Shown: piece after piece, positions 26,416-59,836 of the stretch
How positions within the stretch are numbered: position 1 is the first letter of the stretch
Layout of the letters: the number at the start of each line of letters is the position of its first letter
NCBI GenBank assembly: GCA_034766995.1
Contig: CM068314.1
Location: forward strand, 14,027,701-14,091,700
Source: Acanthacorydalis orientalis
Lineage: Eukaryota; Arthropoda; Insecta; Megaloptera; Corydalidae
DNA: 64,000 nucleotides
Reading direction: 5' to 3'
Notes under the pieces: model-generated
The model's database searches: none
Seen by the model: the letters and a program-made list of their open reading frames with translations, nothing else
What the model was told of the DNA's origin: nothing
Position numbers and translations under genes: made by a program

Positions 26416-27119
26416 AACTGCGAATTTTTTTGCAAACATTTATTAAAAATTATATTAAATAAATATTTTTGAGCATAGACATAACTTAATAATATACAAG
26501 TTTAATGTAACAATAACTATAACATATAACTGATCTTTTAGATAATCCATTTACTGTGGTAAACAATGCTCTTAATTTTTAATTGTCATTTTTATAGACT
26601 ATTAAGGTTAAAAGTTAATTAGCGTTCATTTTTACATCCAAAATAATTGTTTTCTTAAAAAAAATCTGATTAAATTAATGACATAATTAAAAATTACAAT
26701 ATAGGAAATATTCATGACTTCTCTTGTCCGCTATAATTTTTCTTTGTACTATCCTTAAATTATCGTTCTAACAAAATAATAAGCTATTTTACACGTTTAA
26801 TCTGTTTCAAAATTGTCTAAATTTTTTTACGAAAAATTTGTTCTTTATTGTGTAGTTGCTGATGTATTAAAAACGATCTTATTCTAAACATATATTTTTA
26901 TTTAAATCATTTATATTATTGATAACGATATAAACAAACAAATTATTTTTTTGTTTGGTATTTTTTCTTATTAAACATTCGCCAAAATCCACGCATTTTT
27001 TAATGTAATCTTTGTCAAAATTCGTATTTCAGCAACAAAACGTAAATCCCGCAGTGACACATTATCTTGTAAAAAAGAATAACACCGGATGTAGTACAAA
27101 AAAAATATAAAGAAAATAT

Positions 27120-27345
27120 ATAGCGTACTTAACATTGAACTTAGATGGTGACTTTTCCTATGTGATTCATTTTTCGCAACTAGGCCACATACTAAAGGTG
27201 TATATGTGTAAACGATTCGGTGGAATTCCATTCGTCGCAACAACAAATCGATGTTTCCGACTTGCAAAGCATCTCTCAAGGCGCACCAGCAATGCTGTAC
27301 AGTGCGTCGTGCTAGTGATGTCACGATGCGATTTTTCATATTGAA
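27120..27345. other. G+C-richer island, possible old coding insertion
   Basis: About 225 bp with many CpG words (GCACGACGCACTG, CGATTCGG) in A+T-rich surroundings. The minus strand is open in two frames and the plus strand in one, so coding potential cannot be assigned. The longest minus frame, from 27381, contains RRTVQHCWCALRDALQVGN. No family is recognised. Confidence 0.35.
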
Positions 27346-28674
27346 TTTTGTATGAAACAGTTTTATTTTAATATCATTCAATAAAGGCGTGTCTCTTACG
27401 TTTATTGCATCAATAATATTGTTATTTATGACGCACTTGCGCGAGAAAATGAAAAAGTAGATTTTTATAATACATAAAGTTTGTTATAACGGCAATATCG
27501 ATGAATTAATATTCGATTTTTATTCGTTTTCACAGTATGTTGTATACAGAGTAGTTTATTTTAATGTTAACTTCAAATTGTATGCTTCATTTTTCTGTTC
27601 CAATAACAGATGGTGTAAATTTTATGTTGATACTGCGAACAAATGATTTTGTACTGAAAACAATTTATATTTACAAAAGTGACATCATAAATGACTCTTA
27701 TTGAAATTTGTTTTCTTTAAATATTTTTCTATACACACAAAACATGTTTTGTTCATTGTTGACTAGTAATTTAGTTGTTTGATATTATCTGACGTAGATT
27801 GTGAGTAATTATGATTTTAAAATTTAAAATAAATTTCCTCATGAGGCTCATAGAAAAATAAAACAATAACGATCTGTTAACATAATAATTTTTAAAGTAA
27901 TAATTAAAATTTATATTTAATAAATCTCAATATCGGAAAAAAAGTATAAATTAAAAAAGATGTGTAATAAAAAATATACATTTTGTAGTGTATTATTTTT
28001 TTTTAAAAAAAATGTACTCTATCGAATACTCATATAGGAAGTAGTATCTAATTAAATAATATTTTAGTTTTTTTCAACTTATTCCCTTTTTTATCAGGAT
28101 ATGCACTGAGTCAAACTCAGTCAAAAATTATTAAAATGATTATTTCTGATGATTTACTTACAAAAAAATCTTATTTGTTTTGTATGTCTGTTTAAAATCC
28201 GGTTACTTAAGTTTTAATCAAATTTAAATATATAAATTATAAAATATGTGATTTTTTTACATTTTCATAACTTAGTAGAAGATAATTTGGTAAACAAATA
28301 AAATAATTCTGTAAATTGATTTATTTTTAATTAATCTCTTATCGTATATTTTTATATACAAACTAATTAAAATGTTAAATAATCATTTTTTATTGAACAT
28401 GTATTTAAAAGATCTGGTTGAAACTGGTAATCTTTAAAACAATGCTCATTACATGAATATTTTGGTCGATATTACAGAAGTAATTTTCTTATTACTACTA
28501 TAACAGTAGAAATACCTTAAAACTCTGCTAAGAATCTATTTTTATTTAGTTTCAAATATTTCAGTGTTTACCAGAATTAGTTTTTGAAAAATATCCAAGA
28601 CATGATGAATTCATTTTTGGGAAGTCCATTCATTTCACAAGGGAGAGATTGTTAAATAGTATATTTACTAAATA

Positions 28675-28735
28675 TTTTCTGTGTTGCACAAATATCATTT
28701 GTGAAAGTGAATTTAGACACAGTGCCAAAAAATAC
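28675..28735. mobile_element. Foldback MITE, right-end fragment
   Basis: ATCATTTGTGAAAGTGAATT is followed by TAGACACAGTGCCAAAAAA, the family right terminus. The rest of the copy has diverged beyond confident recognition. Confidence 0.6.
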
Positions 28736-29729
28736 TGTATTTTTTTGTCTGCATTAAAGAAATAAATTTCATGGTAGAGAAATTTCAGTTTTCAATTAAT
28801 TTTATTTGTATGAGAACACCTATAAAAAAAGCTGTCCTTTGTATTCGTTTCTGATTTACTTATAAACATTTACACATTTTTTTTATTAGTTTCAGTTATA
28901 TAAAAAAAACTTGAACTATAATCATTCATCCAGTACAGATAATTGAATTTGCTAACAGTTAATATTTAGAGAACGTGCTGATGGAAAAGTACACCTTTTT
29001 TTAAAAGATATTTGAAATCTTCAACTACAAAACTTTAATAGATGATCCTTGAGAGAACCGGTTCTGCCACTATCCTTTACAGTAGCCAGATTTGCAACTT
29101 GAGCTCAACGAACATTTACGTTCTATAAAATACAAACATTCAGTAACACAAATAAGAAAATATTTTGTTTATTTTAATTGAATTTTACATTCGTACAGTC
29201 TGTTAATTTTTTAAATAATTTATCTTTTAAAAAATATAAAATAATAATTCAACTTGGTTTTAATAATACTGAATATTTTTAAATTAAAAATTAAGATTAT
29301 ACAAATACACTAATATACAATAATTAAATTTTCGTATAATTATGTTGTTTAATAAAGGTGTCGTTTAATTATATTTCAATAGATTTTGTAACTGTTGATT
29401 ATATTACGAGAATGTATTTATGAAAGAAGTAAAACACTATTATATTTATTCATAAATAATAGACATCCCTTTTTAACGACTTGTTGTTATATATTACATT
29501 TTTAATTATAACAGTAATATCAAAGAATTCTTTTTTAATTTTTATTAGTTTTCATAATGTCCCAAGTCCAAAATAGTTTATCGTAATAAAAACATTCAAT
29601 ATAATTTTATTGTAAATCTCTTTCAATATAATTTTATTGCAAATAAAATATTATTATAATGGAAACAATAATATGTATTTACAAAAAGATATGAATTATT
29701 TTTTTGTGAAAAATATTTTTCGATAAAGC

Positions 29730-29731
<2 letters not shown>

Positions 29732-29787
<56 letters not shown>
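29732..29787. repeat. (TA)n microsatellite
   Basis: About 28 TA units. Confidence 0.97.
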
Positions 29788-29792
<5 letters not shown>

Positions 29793-30558
29793 TTAAGAAA
29801 ATTCATTTAATATAGAGTAATAAATGCAAGTATTTTTCTTTAGTCGCTTATTTTTGTTTAAACAGAAACACATTATAATTTTATCGCACTTCATTATCGA
29901 ATGTGTGGAAACACCAATCATGAAATTTAAAAACTAGTTACATTACTTAAGTAGTGGAAACTTTTTATCACAGTTTCGACGAGTTAAACCAATATCACTT
30001 ACTATCTAAAACCAACACACGAGCGTTATTTTTTATTAGTATGTGAGTAATGATAAGGTATAATTCGATTTTCGGATTATTTTTTACATGGCAATAGATC
30101 ATTCATATATTCATTTCTGATAACGTTTTTGTTATAAAGAAATGACTAACTTTGTTAACTGAAAAATATGCAATAATGCAGTTGATAAAATGCAAAAAAT
30201 CATCATTACTCAGTTAAATAATATCTTTTATAAAATAATTTCTTATTTAGTCAGAAAGTATGTGTGTGTTTTCGAATTTTAAAGGAGTCTATAAGAATTT
30301 GATTCGAAAAAGAATTGAATCATGTAATTGGTGATGTGTCATAAATCTCATTATATATATTTTTAAATAATAATCGTTTATTTATGTTTATACTTCATAC
30401 AAAAGATTATCCTCAAATAAACGAAATAATGTATAAATATCTTTTATGTTTGATTATTTTTGTGTAACATATAGCCTTTGTTCTTATAAAACAAAGAAAG
30501 TTAGTAATTCTGTTGCTGATTTATTCGAATTTCAGATTCATTTTTGTATATTCAAACA

Positions 30559-30560
<2 letters not shown>

Positions 30561-30608
<48 letters not shown>

Positions 30609-30612
30609 TATG

Positions 30613-30688
<76 letters not shown>
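30561..30688. repeat. Compound (TA)n-(TG)n-(TA)n microsatellite
   Basis: Two long TA blocks separated by interrupted TACATATATG units and a GTGTGTGTGTG block. Confidence 0.97.
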
Positions 30689-30693
<5 letters not shown>

Positions 30694-31825
30694 TATTTCT
30701 ATTTTGTATAATAAAAACAGTTATTTCGTTTTATAATTGAACTTTCTGAATATTTTTTTAAATAGATAAAAAAACTGATAGACAAGAAAGAATGAGAAAG
30801 CTTATCAATTTTTATTTGTATCGTAAATCCCGACAGAATTCTTACAATCCATACATGCGCAACTTATGTAACACTGAAGCCACAGTGTCTCAAAAAATGC
30901 AAACGATTCGCCGAAAATTTAATGTTAGGTTTCACATTTCTTTTCGTCAATAAGTTTTCCATATACTGGAGTCAAATTTGATTTTTTTTCTTTAAAATCT
31001 TCTCCATATATTTATTACACAAGAATGGATTTTGTTCATATTCACATTCATACTTGAAAATATCTGTATAAAAAAGAAGAAGTAACGAAATGATAAAATC
31101 ACTTAAAGATAAACTACGGAATTCATTGAAAAAAACTATTTTTTTACTGATTACCGTCTTCAATCTATTTTTGAATGATTTTACTAGTAAATATTATGAA
31201 TTTAACATATTTCAAACACAATAGCATATATAAAAAATTGAACATTTATCCACACGCCTTTTGTAAATATAATTTTGATCGCTTGATCATTATTTCGATA
31301 AAAATGAGAAGTTATTCTTTCATTTAACTGTTACCATGATTGACAATCGACAAATAATTTAAATATATAAGTTATAACTATGAGGTTTCTCAAGCCTCTA
31401 AATTTTCCCATTCGAGTTTTTCAATCGTTTTATGTAAGTTATTTGTTCTGAAATATACGTTTAAAACAAACCATGAATCTTGTTTTGACCTTTGTTCATA
31501 ATTAATTATTGTATATTAGTAATAAACGGTTTCTACGATAAAGAAAATTATAATGTGATCCTGAAATGTTTATACGAATCATTGGATACTACTTTTACCA
31601 CACCGATAGAGTATAATAAAAAAAATAAACTTTCATTTCATGGTAAAACTTATAAAACCGAAACAAGGAAACAGACAATGTTTTCATTGTTTTGTACACA
31701 AATATACGCCGAGAAAGATATAAATAATGACGAGACCTGTCACAATATATTTCACTCTTACTTTAAAGCCAAGTGTGAGCATTTTAAGTTAATAAAATTA
31801 AAATAAAAGTTTTTTTCATACTGTA

Positions 31826-32165
31826 ATTCTGGTAGTGTGTTTAAATTTATTTTCAAAAATGAATTTTTCATTCCTCCACAAATCACACACAATTTTTCTA
31901 ATCAACAATTGCTTATCGATCAGAAAAAAAGTTTAATAATATATTATTAATCATTTTTGATTATTCTTTATACACATTTCGATGATATGTCATCATTCTT
32001 AAAGTGTTTTGATGTAGAAAAATCTTTGCCAACATCGCCATCGTAATGCGTATAAGGAACAATCAAAAATGATTCATAATCATTTGTAGAACTTTTTTGA
32101 TCAAAAAAATGATGGGTTGTGGAGTAAATGAAATTTATACGTGAAAAAATCTAATTACATTTTAA
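31826..32165. mobile_element. Foldback MITE copy, both arms
   Basis: Left arm TTCTGGTAGTGTGTTTAAAT, CAAAAATGAATTTTTCATTC and TTATACACATTTCGATG. Right arm CATCGCCATCGTAATGCGTA, AACAATCAAAAATGATTCAT and TTGATCAAAAAAATGATGGG. Confidence 0.83.
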
Positions 32166-32619
32166 AATAAAAACGGTAGTGGTTATTTGAATTTTAAGGT
32201 GTGTTTTATTTTGTATACAGCGTACAGATACTAATATATGAATTTCATTTCTTGTATTCATTAATGAAATTCTTGTTCCATTCATCGGACACATACAAAA
32301 CGAAAATACCTTTATACATTTGCATTAAGTGATTTCCCTACATATTGCAAATACATGTTTTTATATTTATTAATCATATTAAAAAAAGAACGTAACGAAA
32401 ATGAACGCATGTAACAAGAACCACAAAAAAAACAACAATGATGTGTGTTTGCTTATCATTTCAGTTTTTAACATTTGATCGAATGAAACCGCATCGGTCA
32501 TCACCCAATAAACAAATTGTACTCAGTGCTACATTATCACGCATCTAGCCGTACGTCTATTTTCAAACGACACAGTGTAATCTATTTTGAACAGAGTAAC
32601 CTTTTAAGTTATACGGAGA

Positions 32620-32770
32620 GTTTAGGCTCGCGTCGCTTCAGTAGTCGATCGCAACGCGAACTCAACGGTCTGTTTCAGTCGCATCGTGCGGAGAAACAGT
32701 TGAGGCCTCGCTGTGATATTTAAATCACTCCTCCATATAAACCCTATTGAAATAAATTTGTCTCAGTGTT
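32620..32770 (+). promoter_or_regulatory. Candidate core promoter region
   Basis: A G+C-richer block with arthropod-type initiator words: TTCAGTAG near 32636, TTTCAGTC with A at 32677, and CTCAGTG with A at 32765. A TATAAA at 32736-32741 lies 29 bp upstream of the last one, the canonical TATA-to-start distance. It sits about 6.7 kb upstream of the first recognised IP6K exon on the same strand, so it is a plausible IP6K promoter. This link is an inference. Confidence 0.4.
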
Positions 32771-33150
32771 ATTTTAGTGTTTTATCGAGTGTTACACATA
32801 CACGATTTAATTTTATGCCTTATACAAATGTCACGTTTCGTGCAGCTTATTGAAATAAATGTTGCCGGCTGTTTTGTCCTTCTGAAACATTTTTCATCAT
32901 CGCAATAGTTCGTTTCGAGTGTGTATGTGTGTGTGTTTGTTTTTAATTGAAGTGAAACGTGCAAGCTCGATAAATGAAAAGTATATTCAGTACGTTAGTT
33001 TTACAGTTGTGTGTACCGTGTGTGCTGAAAATATTCAGTGGAAATTTTCGAGTACTACTGATCTAAACAATTGAAATTGTTCTTTTGTGTTCGTGCATAC
33101 TGTGATATGTGCTTTGGAAGTATTGTTATGATATATTTATGACAATTAAG
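32677..33150 (+). other. Candidate non-coding first exon
   Basis: The stretch from the putative start sites to a donor-like AATTAAG|GTAATT (GT at 33151) has no long open frame but a distinct composition with many GTG words. It would be a 5' leader exon of IP6K if the promoter call is correct. There are several short upstream ATGs, including 32816. The 3' boundary rests on the donor match alone. Confidence 0.3.
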
Positions 33151-34470
33151 GTAATTGAATTCAGATTTTTCGTTGGATATAGATATCTATTCTATAAAGT
33201 ATATTCACAGCAGCCATTATTTCCTAATAATGAAACAGCATTTGTAAAAGTATACGAATATTATATAATTTTTACCGGCTGAGCATTCTCTATGTTTAAA
33301 AATAAATTTGTAGTATTTTTTTAAGTGTTATTTCCTTATTATTTTTTTTGTACTCTTTAATAATCTTATTTACTGTGAATTTAAATTGTTTCAGTATAAT
33401 TTACAGTACAAATAGATAAATACATTTCTTTTTCATTTGAAAATAAAATCTATATATTTTTCTAAACATTTAATAACAAACAATACTTTTGGTTTACTTA
33501 TTCTTTTATAAAAATAACTGTTTAGTATTTAAAAAACGTTTTTATAATATTTAAATATTTATGAATAAATTATTTATGTTATAATAAATATTTATATATT
33601 TTTTACAAATAAAACAATAAACAAAGCATTTATTTTGTTTCATATGAACTTGTTTCAGCGTTTTAATTATTTTTTTTTTAAAAAACCCACGTATGTTTTT
33701 TAAACAAAGTAATAAATTAACATACGTTTATTTTCTAAATAGGATTTTTTTTCATAAGAATTTTCGAAGTGTATAATCGATTAACGTTTATAAATAGTTT
33801 TTTTTTTCATTAATGAAAGTAACAAAGACTTTTTGTTTTATAAAAAAAATATTTTTTTAATTATTCTACAAGATAGCCCGTAATATTTTTCTTAAATCAA
33901 TTTTGAACTAAAACTTGAAACAATCTTATATGTTTTTAATTATTTATCAAAGTTACATTGTACTATTTTCCCATTTTTTTCTTTCTTTCGCTAACTTGAT
34001 AAATAATTTTTATTTTATTTATGTTATTGTGACCCTACAAATGACTCATAATTTAAATTACTAGAACATTTCTTTCTTTACTTAAATTATCCGCGTACTT
34101 TTCTTTTTAGCATAAAAACATATATTTAAGGTCATACAACCCTTTACACTATAATAGTATCTTTACCTCTAAACAGCTGTTTTATTAACCTTTTTTCTTA
34201 TAAATAAATAAAAAACTTGGCTGCAAACTTTATGTTCAAATAGTTAATATTCAATATCTATTAAGTTAAAGTCAAATTAATAAATTATTTTATTTTACAA
34301 TATATCCTGTTTGAACATTTGTATTATTTTAAATGAATATTTTTCCTTTATCCTACGTTCATTTATAAAATCATTGGATATTATTTAATGTGATCTTTTA
34401 AATTACTTTTAAGATCGAGTCTCATGAATCTTACGAAAGAACGTTTTTTCAATAAAAAGAGATATATTGC

Positions 34471-34545
34471 AGAACCCAGATTCAAACTTATGACTCATGG
34501 GAAAAGAGTTTGTGAAAGTCGCTCTGTTATAATTGCTACACAGTT
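34471..34545 (-). repeat. tRNA-like remnant (SINE head?)
   Basis: On the minus strand GTGTAGCAATTATAACAGAG resembles an A-box region, and TAAGTTTGAATCTGGGT resembles a B box (GGTTCGAATCC type) about 45 bp downstream. The stems do not pair well enough for a functional tRNA. A decayed tRNA-derived SINE is the likeliest explanation. Confidence 0.3.
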
Positions 34546-35545
34546 ATTGTTGAACAGTGCGAGATTAATTAAAAGTGTGATTTATAATATTTCATTCAGT
34601 ATTAAATAATTCATGCTTTCTTTTGTTGAAGTATTTTATAATTTCGTTAGAATTAAAGTCCATTTAGTGGCTGAGACAAATTATGTTTAAATACAAAATA
34701 GCATATTTAATATTTGGATTTATGATTCAACGGTTCTGAATTTGAATCCAGATTTATGGACATATGTAGTTTTTTTTTAAAAAAAAGAAAGAAATAAAAT
34801 ATTTTATACAAATGAATACTTGTTTATATTAGTGTTATTTATAGTTTGTTTACGTTTTGAATTTAAATCATAAACCGAAAATAAAAAAGTACACAGAAAT
34901 TGCATCTTTAAACATGTAAATGGAACAAGATAATGCAGTAGCCAGACAGTTTATGTAGTAATTATTGAACGTTTGCATAAAAACGAGTACTTCCCCATTT
35001 GTAATATGTCATCTACTGACTGTAGGCAGTGAGTGAGTATATACTGGTGCTTGATATCGCTTGTTTCCATTTCGTTCAAGTTAGTAAATGCTAAACGATT
35101 TAGTCATTTTATTCGTTCGCTGTTGTTCTGTAGACGTTATGTAATAGGACCTTGTACATTTAATAAAACTATACACGTTAATTAAACTGATATGTACTCA
35201 ATGTATTTTAAATTAATTAAATCCATTAAAAGGCAGAGTGTACGTACACTGAATTAAAAATTGCCTCGAGCGGTGAATTGTATATATGTTACTAATCGAT
35301 TTTTAAAATTTGAACTTTTATAACTGTATATGTAACAATTTAATTCTATATCTTATTCCTATCATACTTAAAAGCAATAATTTGAATTCGTTTACACATT
35401 ATTTTAAATTTTAGAAAATTGTCCAAATATTAAATTTAAGAAAAGTATTGTTATTTATGAGATTCCATTTTTTTTATAAAGATGAACGGAATACATGGAT
35501 AATAATCTTATATGATTTCAGAAATAGAAAAATCTCACAATAACA

Positions 35546-35695
35546 ACCGACACTGTGACAAAATTCACTTTCACAAAAGAATTCTTATTTCACCCCGTAA
35601 ACGATACCAAAGTCATTATTGATTACTTTCGATTGTCGCTTATGCGCGTTTCGCTGGCAACGCCATCATTTTCAGATTACCAAGTTACTGAACAA
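35546..35695. mobile_element. Foldback MITE, left half
   Basis: GACACTGTGACAAAATTCAC and TTTCACAAAAGAATTC are followed by CGATTGTCGCTTATGCGCGT, TTCGCTGGCAACGCCATC and ATTTTCAG. The inverted half is missing. Confidence 0.75.
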
Positions 35696-35841
35696 TCAAA
35701 ATCTATTTATTTTAGTTATTAAAGCTAAGTCACTATATTCTCTAGGCAACATGGATCTGTTGCAATCGTTAACAATCCCTATTTTCACAAATTTTTACAC
35801 ATTGCCTCAGTAACTTCTTCAATAATCATTTCTACAATAAG

Positions 35842-35924
35842 AACAGTGACCGTGGATAAACTGGTTGAAAGTGATCTTGGTTTCCAAGGTCACTTGTATT
35901 GATCTGTGGGAAGCGGTCACAGTT
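35842..35924. repeat. Nested hairpin
   Basis: An outer pair, AACAGTGACCG and CGGTCACAGTT, and an inner pair, AGTGATCTTGG and CCAAGGTCACT, are concentric; each pair has one mismatch in 11. The sequence between the pairs does not match well. Open frames on both strands through here are probably chance. Confidence 0.7.
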
Positions 35925-36720
35925 TTTATTTTATATTTCACTCTACTGTTACAAATTAAAGGAAAATTACTGAAGCTTACAGATCTAGAGTTAAAAGGTT
36001 TATTTGCATATTTTTTTTTCTTTTTGAAAAAAAAGAAATGTTTATTGTCAATGATGAGAAATATATGAAGATGGGCTAAAAGAGAAAGACACTTTAAAAA
36101 TGTATTTATTTTACTTCCATGGGATTTTTTTAATCTATCATCCTTAAGCGATGAGTCAATTGACTTTAAGTCTTTAAGAATTTTATGTAACAATGAAAAA
36201 ATACATGTAGGTGAAATATAATTTTCTTTTTTGAGACTTATAAAAACTATTTTCTTCCATTTTAATTAATTCAGTAAATGAAGGGTTAAACTAATAAAAA
36301 GATGAAGGTAACAAAACAATCTAACAATGAATAATGTGATTACTGTAAAATAACTGGTTTTCAAAAAGCATAATCAAAATGATTTGCCTATCTTATCATT
36401 TTCATTAATCTAAATGATTTTTTTTTCTTTAACTAACCAAAAAAATAATTATTAATATTCAGTTTGTTTTTTTGTATTAATTTGTAAAATATTTAATCTT
36501 TATTCTATAATAGGTAGGCATTACGGAGGTGACATTTAGGAATATGATCATTTTATGGATGTTAATTTTTTCTTCGGGTATGTTTTTGTATATGAATGTG
36601 TGTGTATGTGAATAAGTGAGTAAATTTTCCTCTTTTCAAGATAAGTAATTACGAGTAATGTACTGAAATCTCCATTGTAAATACATCAATCACAATTTCT
36701 GTTATTGAAGATGAAAAAAA

Positions 36721-36780
36721 GTGACGTATGTGGCGCAGTCGGTTAAGGTTAACAATTTGAAAAGGTCGAACGTTTATGTC
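36721..36780 (+). repeat. tRNA-like remnant with A box
   Basis: TGGCGCAGTCGGTTAAGG at 36731-36748 is a near-perfect RNA polymerase III A box of the type found in tRNA genes and tRNA-derived SINEs. A weak B-box-like AGGTCGAACG follows about 20 bp later. The cloverleaf does not close, so this is not called a tRNA gene. Confidence 0.3.
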
Positions 36781-36811
36781 TACTTGAACTAGAACTGTAT
36801 ACTCTAGATTA

Positions 36812-36813
<2 letters not shown>

Positions 36814-36858
<45 letters not shown>
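36814..36858. repeat. (TA)n microsatellite
   Basis: About 22 TA units. Confidence 0.97.
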
Positions 36859-36861
<3 letters not shown>

Positions 36862-39359
36862 TATTCGATTAAACATTTTTGAGTATCTGATTAAAAAATG
36901 CACAATTTTCATTAAATCAATACCCATCGACAAAATCATTGTCCTATTTTTCAGTTTGTAATTGAAACATTCATACAAATCTGAAAGGAAGCAAACACAA
37001 TGCTTCCCTTGTAATTTATTCCACGAACAGCGTTGATTTTAATTAATATTTGTCGGAGAGTATACAAACAAAAATTAACATTTTTATCCGAATTAATTAA
37101 AACTGAACACTGATCCGAACTGAATACAAAATCATTCAAACTGACAAAATCGGATAACACTCACGAAATTATTTTTTATCGTTTTAATTACTGATATATT
37201 TATATATGTGTTTGAAAATAACATTTTTAGTGCTAAAAATATACTCAGTTACTTATTTACATGGCGAGTTTATGAATGGAAACGATTATTTTCAGATGTT
37301 AATTTTATTTACGAGCTTGTAACTCGTTGGAATGTTAATTGTTTATACATGTTTGTGTTTAGATATACAGTAAATTATAATTGTTATTCTTTAAATATTA
37401 TAAATGATATAAAACGTATTTAATATAAAAATGTGTGATTGTAACAATTCTTAGTAAATTATTCACTTTATCTGTAACTATGAACATTTCTATGAGAATT
37501 AAAATTAAAGTAAATATTGTTTGAAAGTTAAGAGTAAACATCAAGTATCTAAATGAATGATTAACATAATTAAAGTGCTAATTTTAAAATTTCACACTTT
37601 TAAATCACATTTTAAAGAGTATTGTAATAATTTATCACATGTATCAGTTGCTAAGCACGTTGTAAGCAAACACAGTTTGTAAATTTATCTGTCTCTGTCA
37701 TACAAATTCAAATGATGTAGTTTTAAGAACAAGAACTTTAATATTTTTTGTAAATATTTAAAAAAAGATATATAAAATTTTAAGGTTTGAATTCATTCAG
37801 TGTTCTCGTTTACAAACGTTTTAAAAAGGCCATTACTTTCAATTTCAGTTAAAGTAAAATTTTTTTTTATTTGTGTATAAATTCTTCACGTAGTTTAACA
37901 ATGTATAAATTTATTTAATGAAACTCTTATTATATGCTTTTTTCTGATTTCCTTTGTATTGTCAGTAGATACAGTATTTTAATTTCTGATTATCTTCTTT
38001 ATATTTTCAAATCATATTCTTCATTTATGTCCTTCCTCGATATTCCATCTTCTTTTCTAAGATCATTTTTTATCAATCTAAGCATCAAAGTGTCTTTACT
38101 TCTTCATATTATTTCACCAACTTCTACACTTTTTAGTTTTCCTAAATACTTTCTTATATACCAGTGTATTCATTCACTTTGATTGTTTTTCTACATCAAT
38201 TAATGTATTTTTTTTAAAAAAACCAAACAAATGTAAGTATAATATTACATTAACTTCTAGAAACATGAATTAAAATTTATGAAACATTTATTAGATCATA
38301 CTATTTTAATACACATCTCTCTGAAATTCATTAGTATCTGATGAAAAAAAAATATTTTCCATCTGATATATTTTTATTTCAATTGAAATCTGATTTGAAT
38401 TTCATCACTTTTATATAACTTTTCAGTTTTCAATGAAAACAGTTTTATGTTGGACTTAATAATTAATACTACGTAATTTTCCCTCCTCTCAGTTCCACGA
38501 AATCAATCAAGTTGATTGAAAAATATTACGTAACTAAATTGAAATTTTAATAATACTTTTTCGCAGAAATAAATTAACTCAACCATTATTAAAGTACAAT
38601 TTTCATATTTATTTTTTTCTGAACGCATGGACCAATTCAAAAGGAATTAATATTTCAATTATAGAAATGAACAATTTAAAATCTGTGATTTAATTTAATT
38701 TGAATTAATAAAGAGATTCAATCATTTTTAACATTTTTAAGTTGAACATAAAAATACAGGTTTTGTCAGCTGCGTTTAAAGTATTATGGTTTTTTATATG
38801 CATATTATTTAAGTTGATTTTATGATAAATATTACAGACGTTTTACTATAGGAATTTTTGTTTATTTATAATATTTATACATAAATTTTCTCCAACTATA
38901 AGTGAATGTTTTCAGATTAATATCAGCATAAAATATTTTAATATACTTTTATTAAAAATTTAAATTTTATAACGTACAAAGTATATTTTGGACTAAATAA
39001 AAAATTAGTTCTTAAATTTTAGTGTTAAAAAGTAAAGCATGGAGAATGAATACATTACAAAATATTAATAATATATTTCCATAATATCTTAAACATATGA
39101 AAACCAGTTGTTTCCATAGTAACATAAATAAATCTATAAACGTCAATAACATTTGCAACAATTTTGGCCATCATATTGTCATCATAAATCATTTAACAAT
39201 TATAAAAGAGAAAAAATATACACATTGTATTCATTCTTATGAAAATTTCAGTTCTGTTTCGATATATATTCGCAGAAAACCTCATTCAGTATGTAATCTG
39301 TGAATAAGATAAAACGGTTCTAGGAGAAATCAGTCTTAAACACATTTTCTCTATTTCAG

Positions 39360-39494
39360 ATATCGACACAACGCCACAAAGGTGGTGTATCTTAATTCGA
39401 AACTGAAAAGCAACATCGTGGGGCCTGTACGACACGTAAGTTGTTCCTGCTTCCACAGTGTTTCCACGGGCAAGATATCCACGAGCGAAAGGGG
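39360..39494 (+). other. IP6K 5' leader part of exon 2, with two acceptors
   Basis: An acceptor TCTCTATTTCAG ends at 39359 and a second, TTCCTGCTTCCACAG, ends at 39458. Between them a strong donor GACAC|GTAAGT lies at 39435/39436. No ATG precedes 39495 in the IP6K frame before a stop at 39393-39395, so this part is read as leader in the simplest model. If 39360-39435 is an exon, its second frame is open and ends in phase 0, matching the phase of an exon starting at 39459. Confidence 0.45.

Positions 39495-59836
<20,342 letters not shown>

Larger units (their letters stand above)
33151..39359 (+). other. Presumed IP6K intron 1 (non-coding)
   Basis: A+T-rich DNA without a recognised coding exon. 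It holds two tRNA-like remnants, one half foldback element, a nested hairpin and one (TA)n tract. If the upstream exon is wrong, this is intergenic DNA. Confidence 0.4.

Noticed and set aside
31492..31806. 104-codon plus-strand frame
   Set aside because: Somewhat more protein-like than most, but no family is recognised, there is no splice context, and the composition follows the local A+T bias. Not strong enough to list.
35819..36193. 124-codon minus-strand frame
   Set aside because: Overlaps a nested hairpin and a poly-A/T stretch; no domain.
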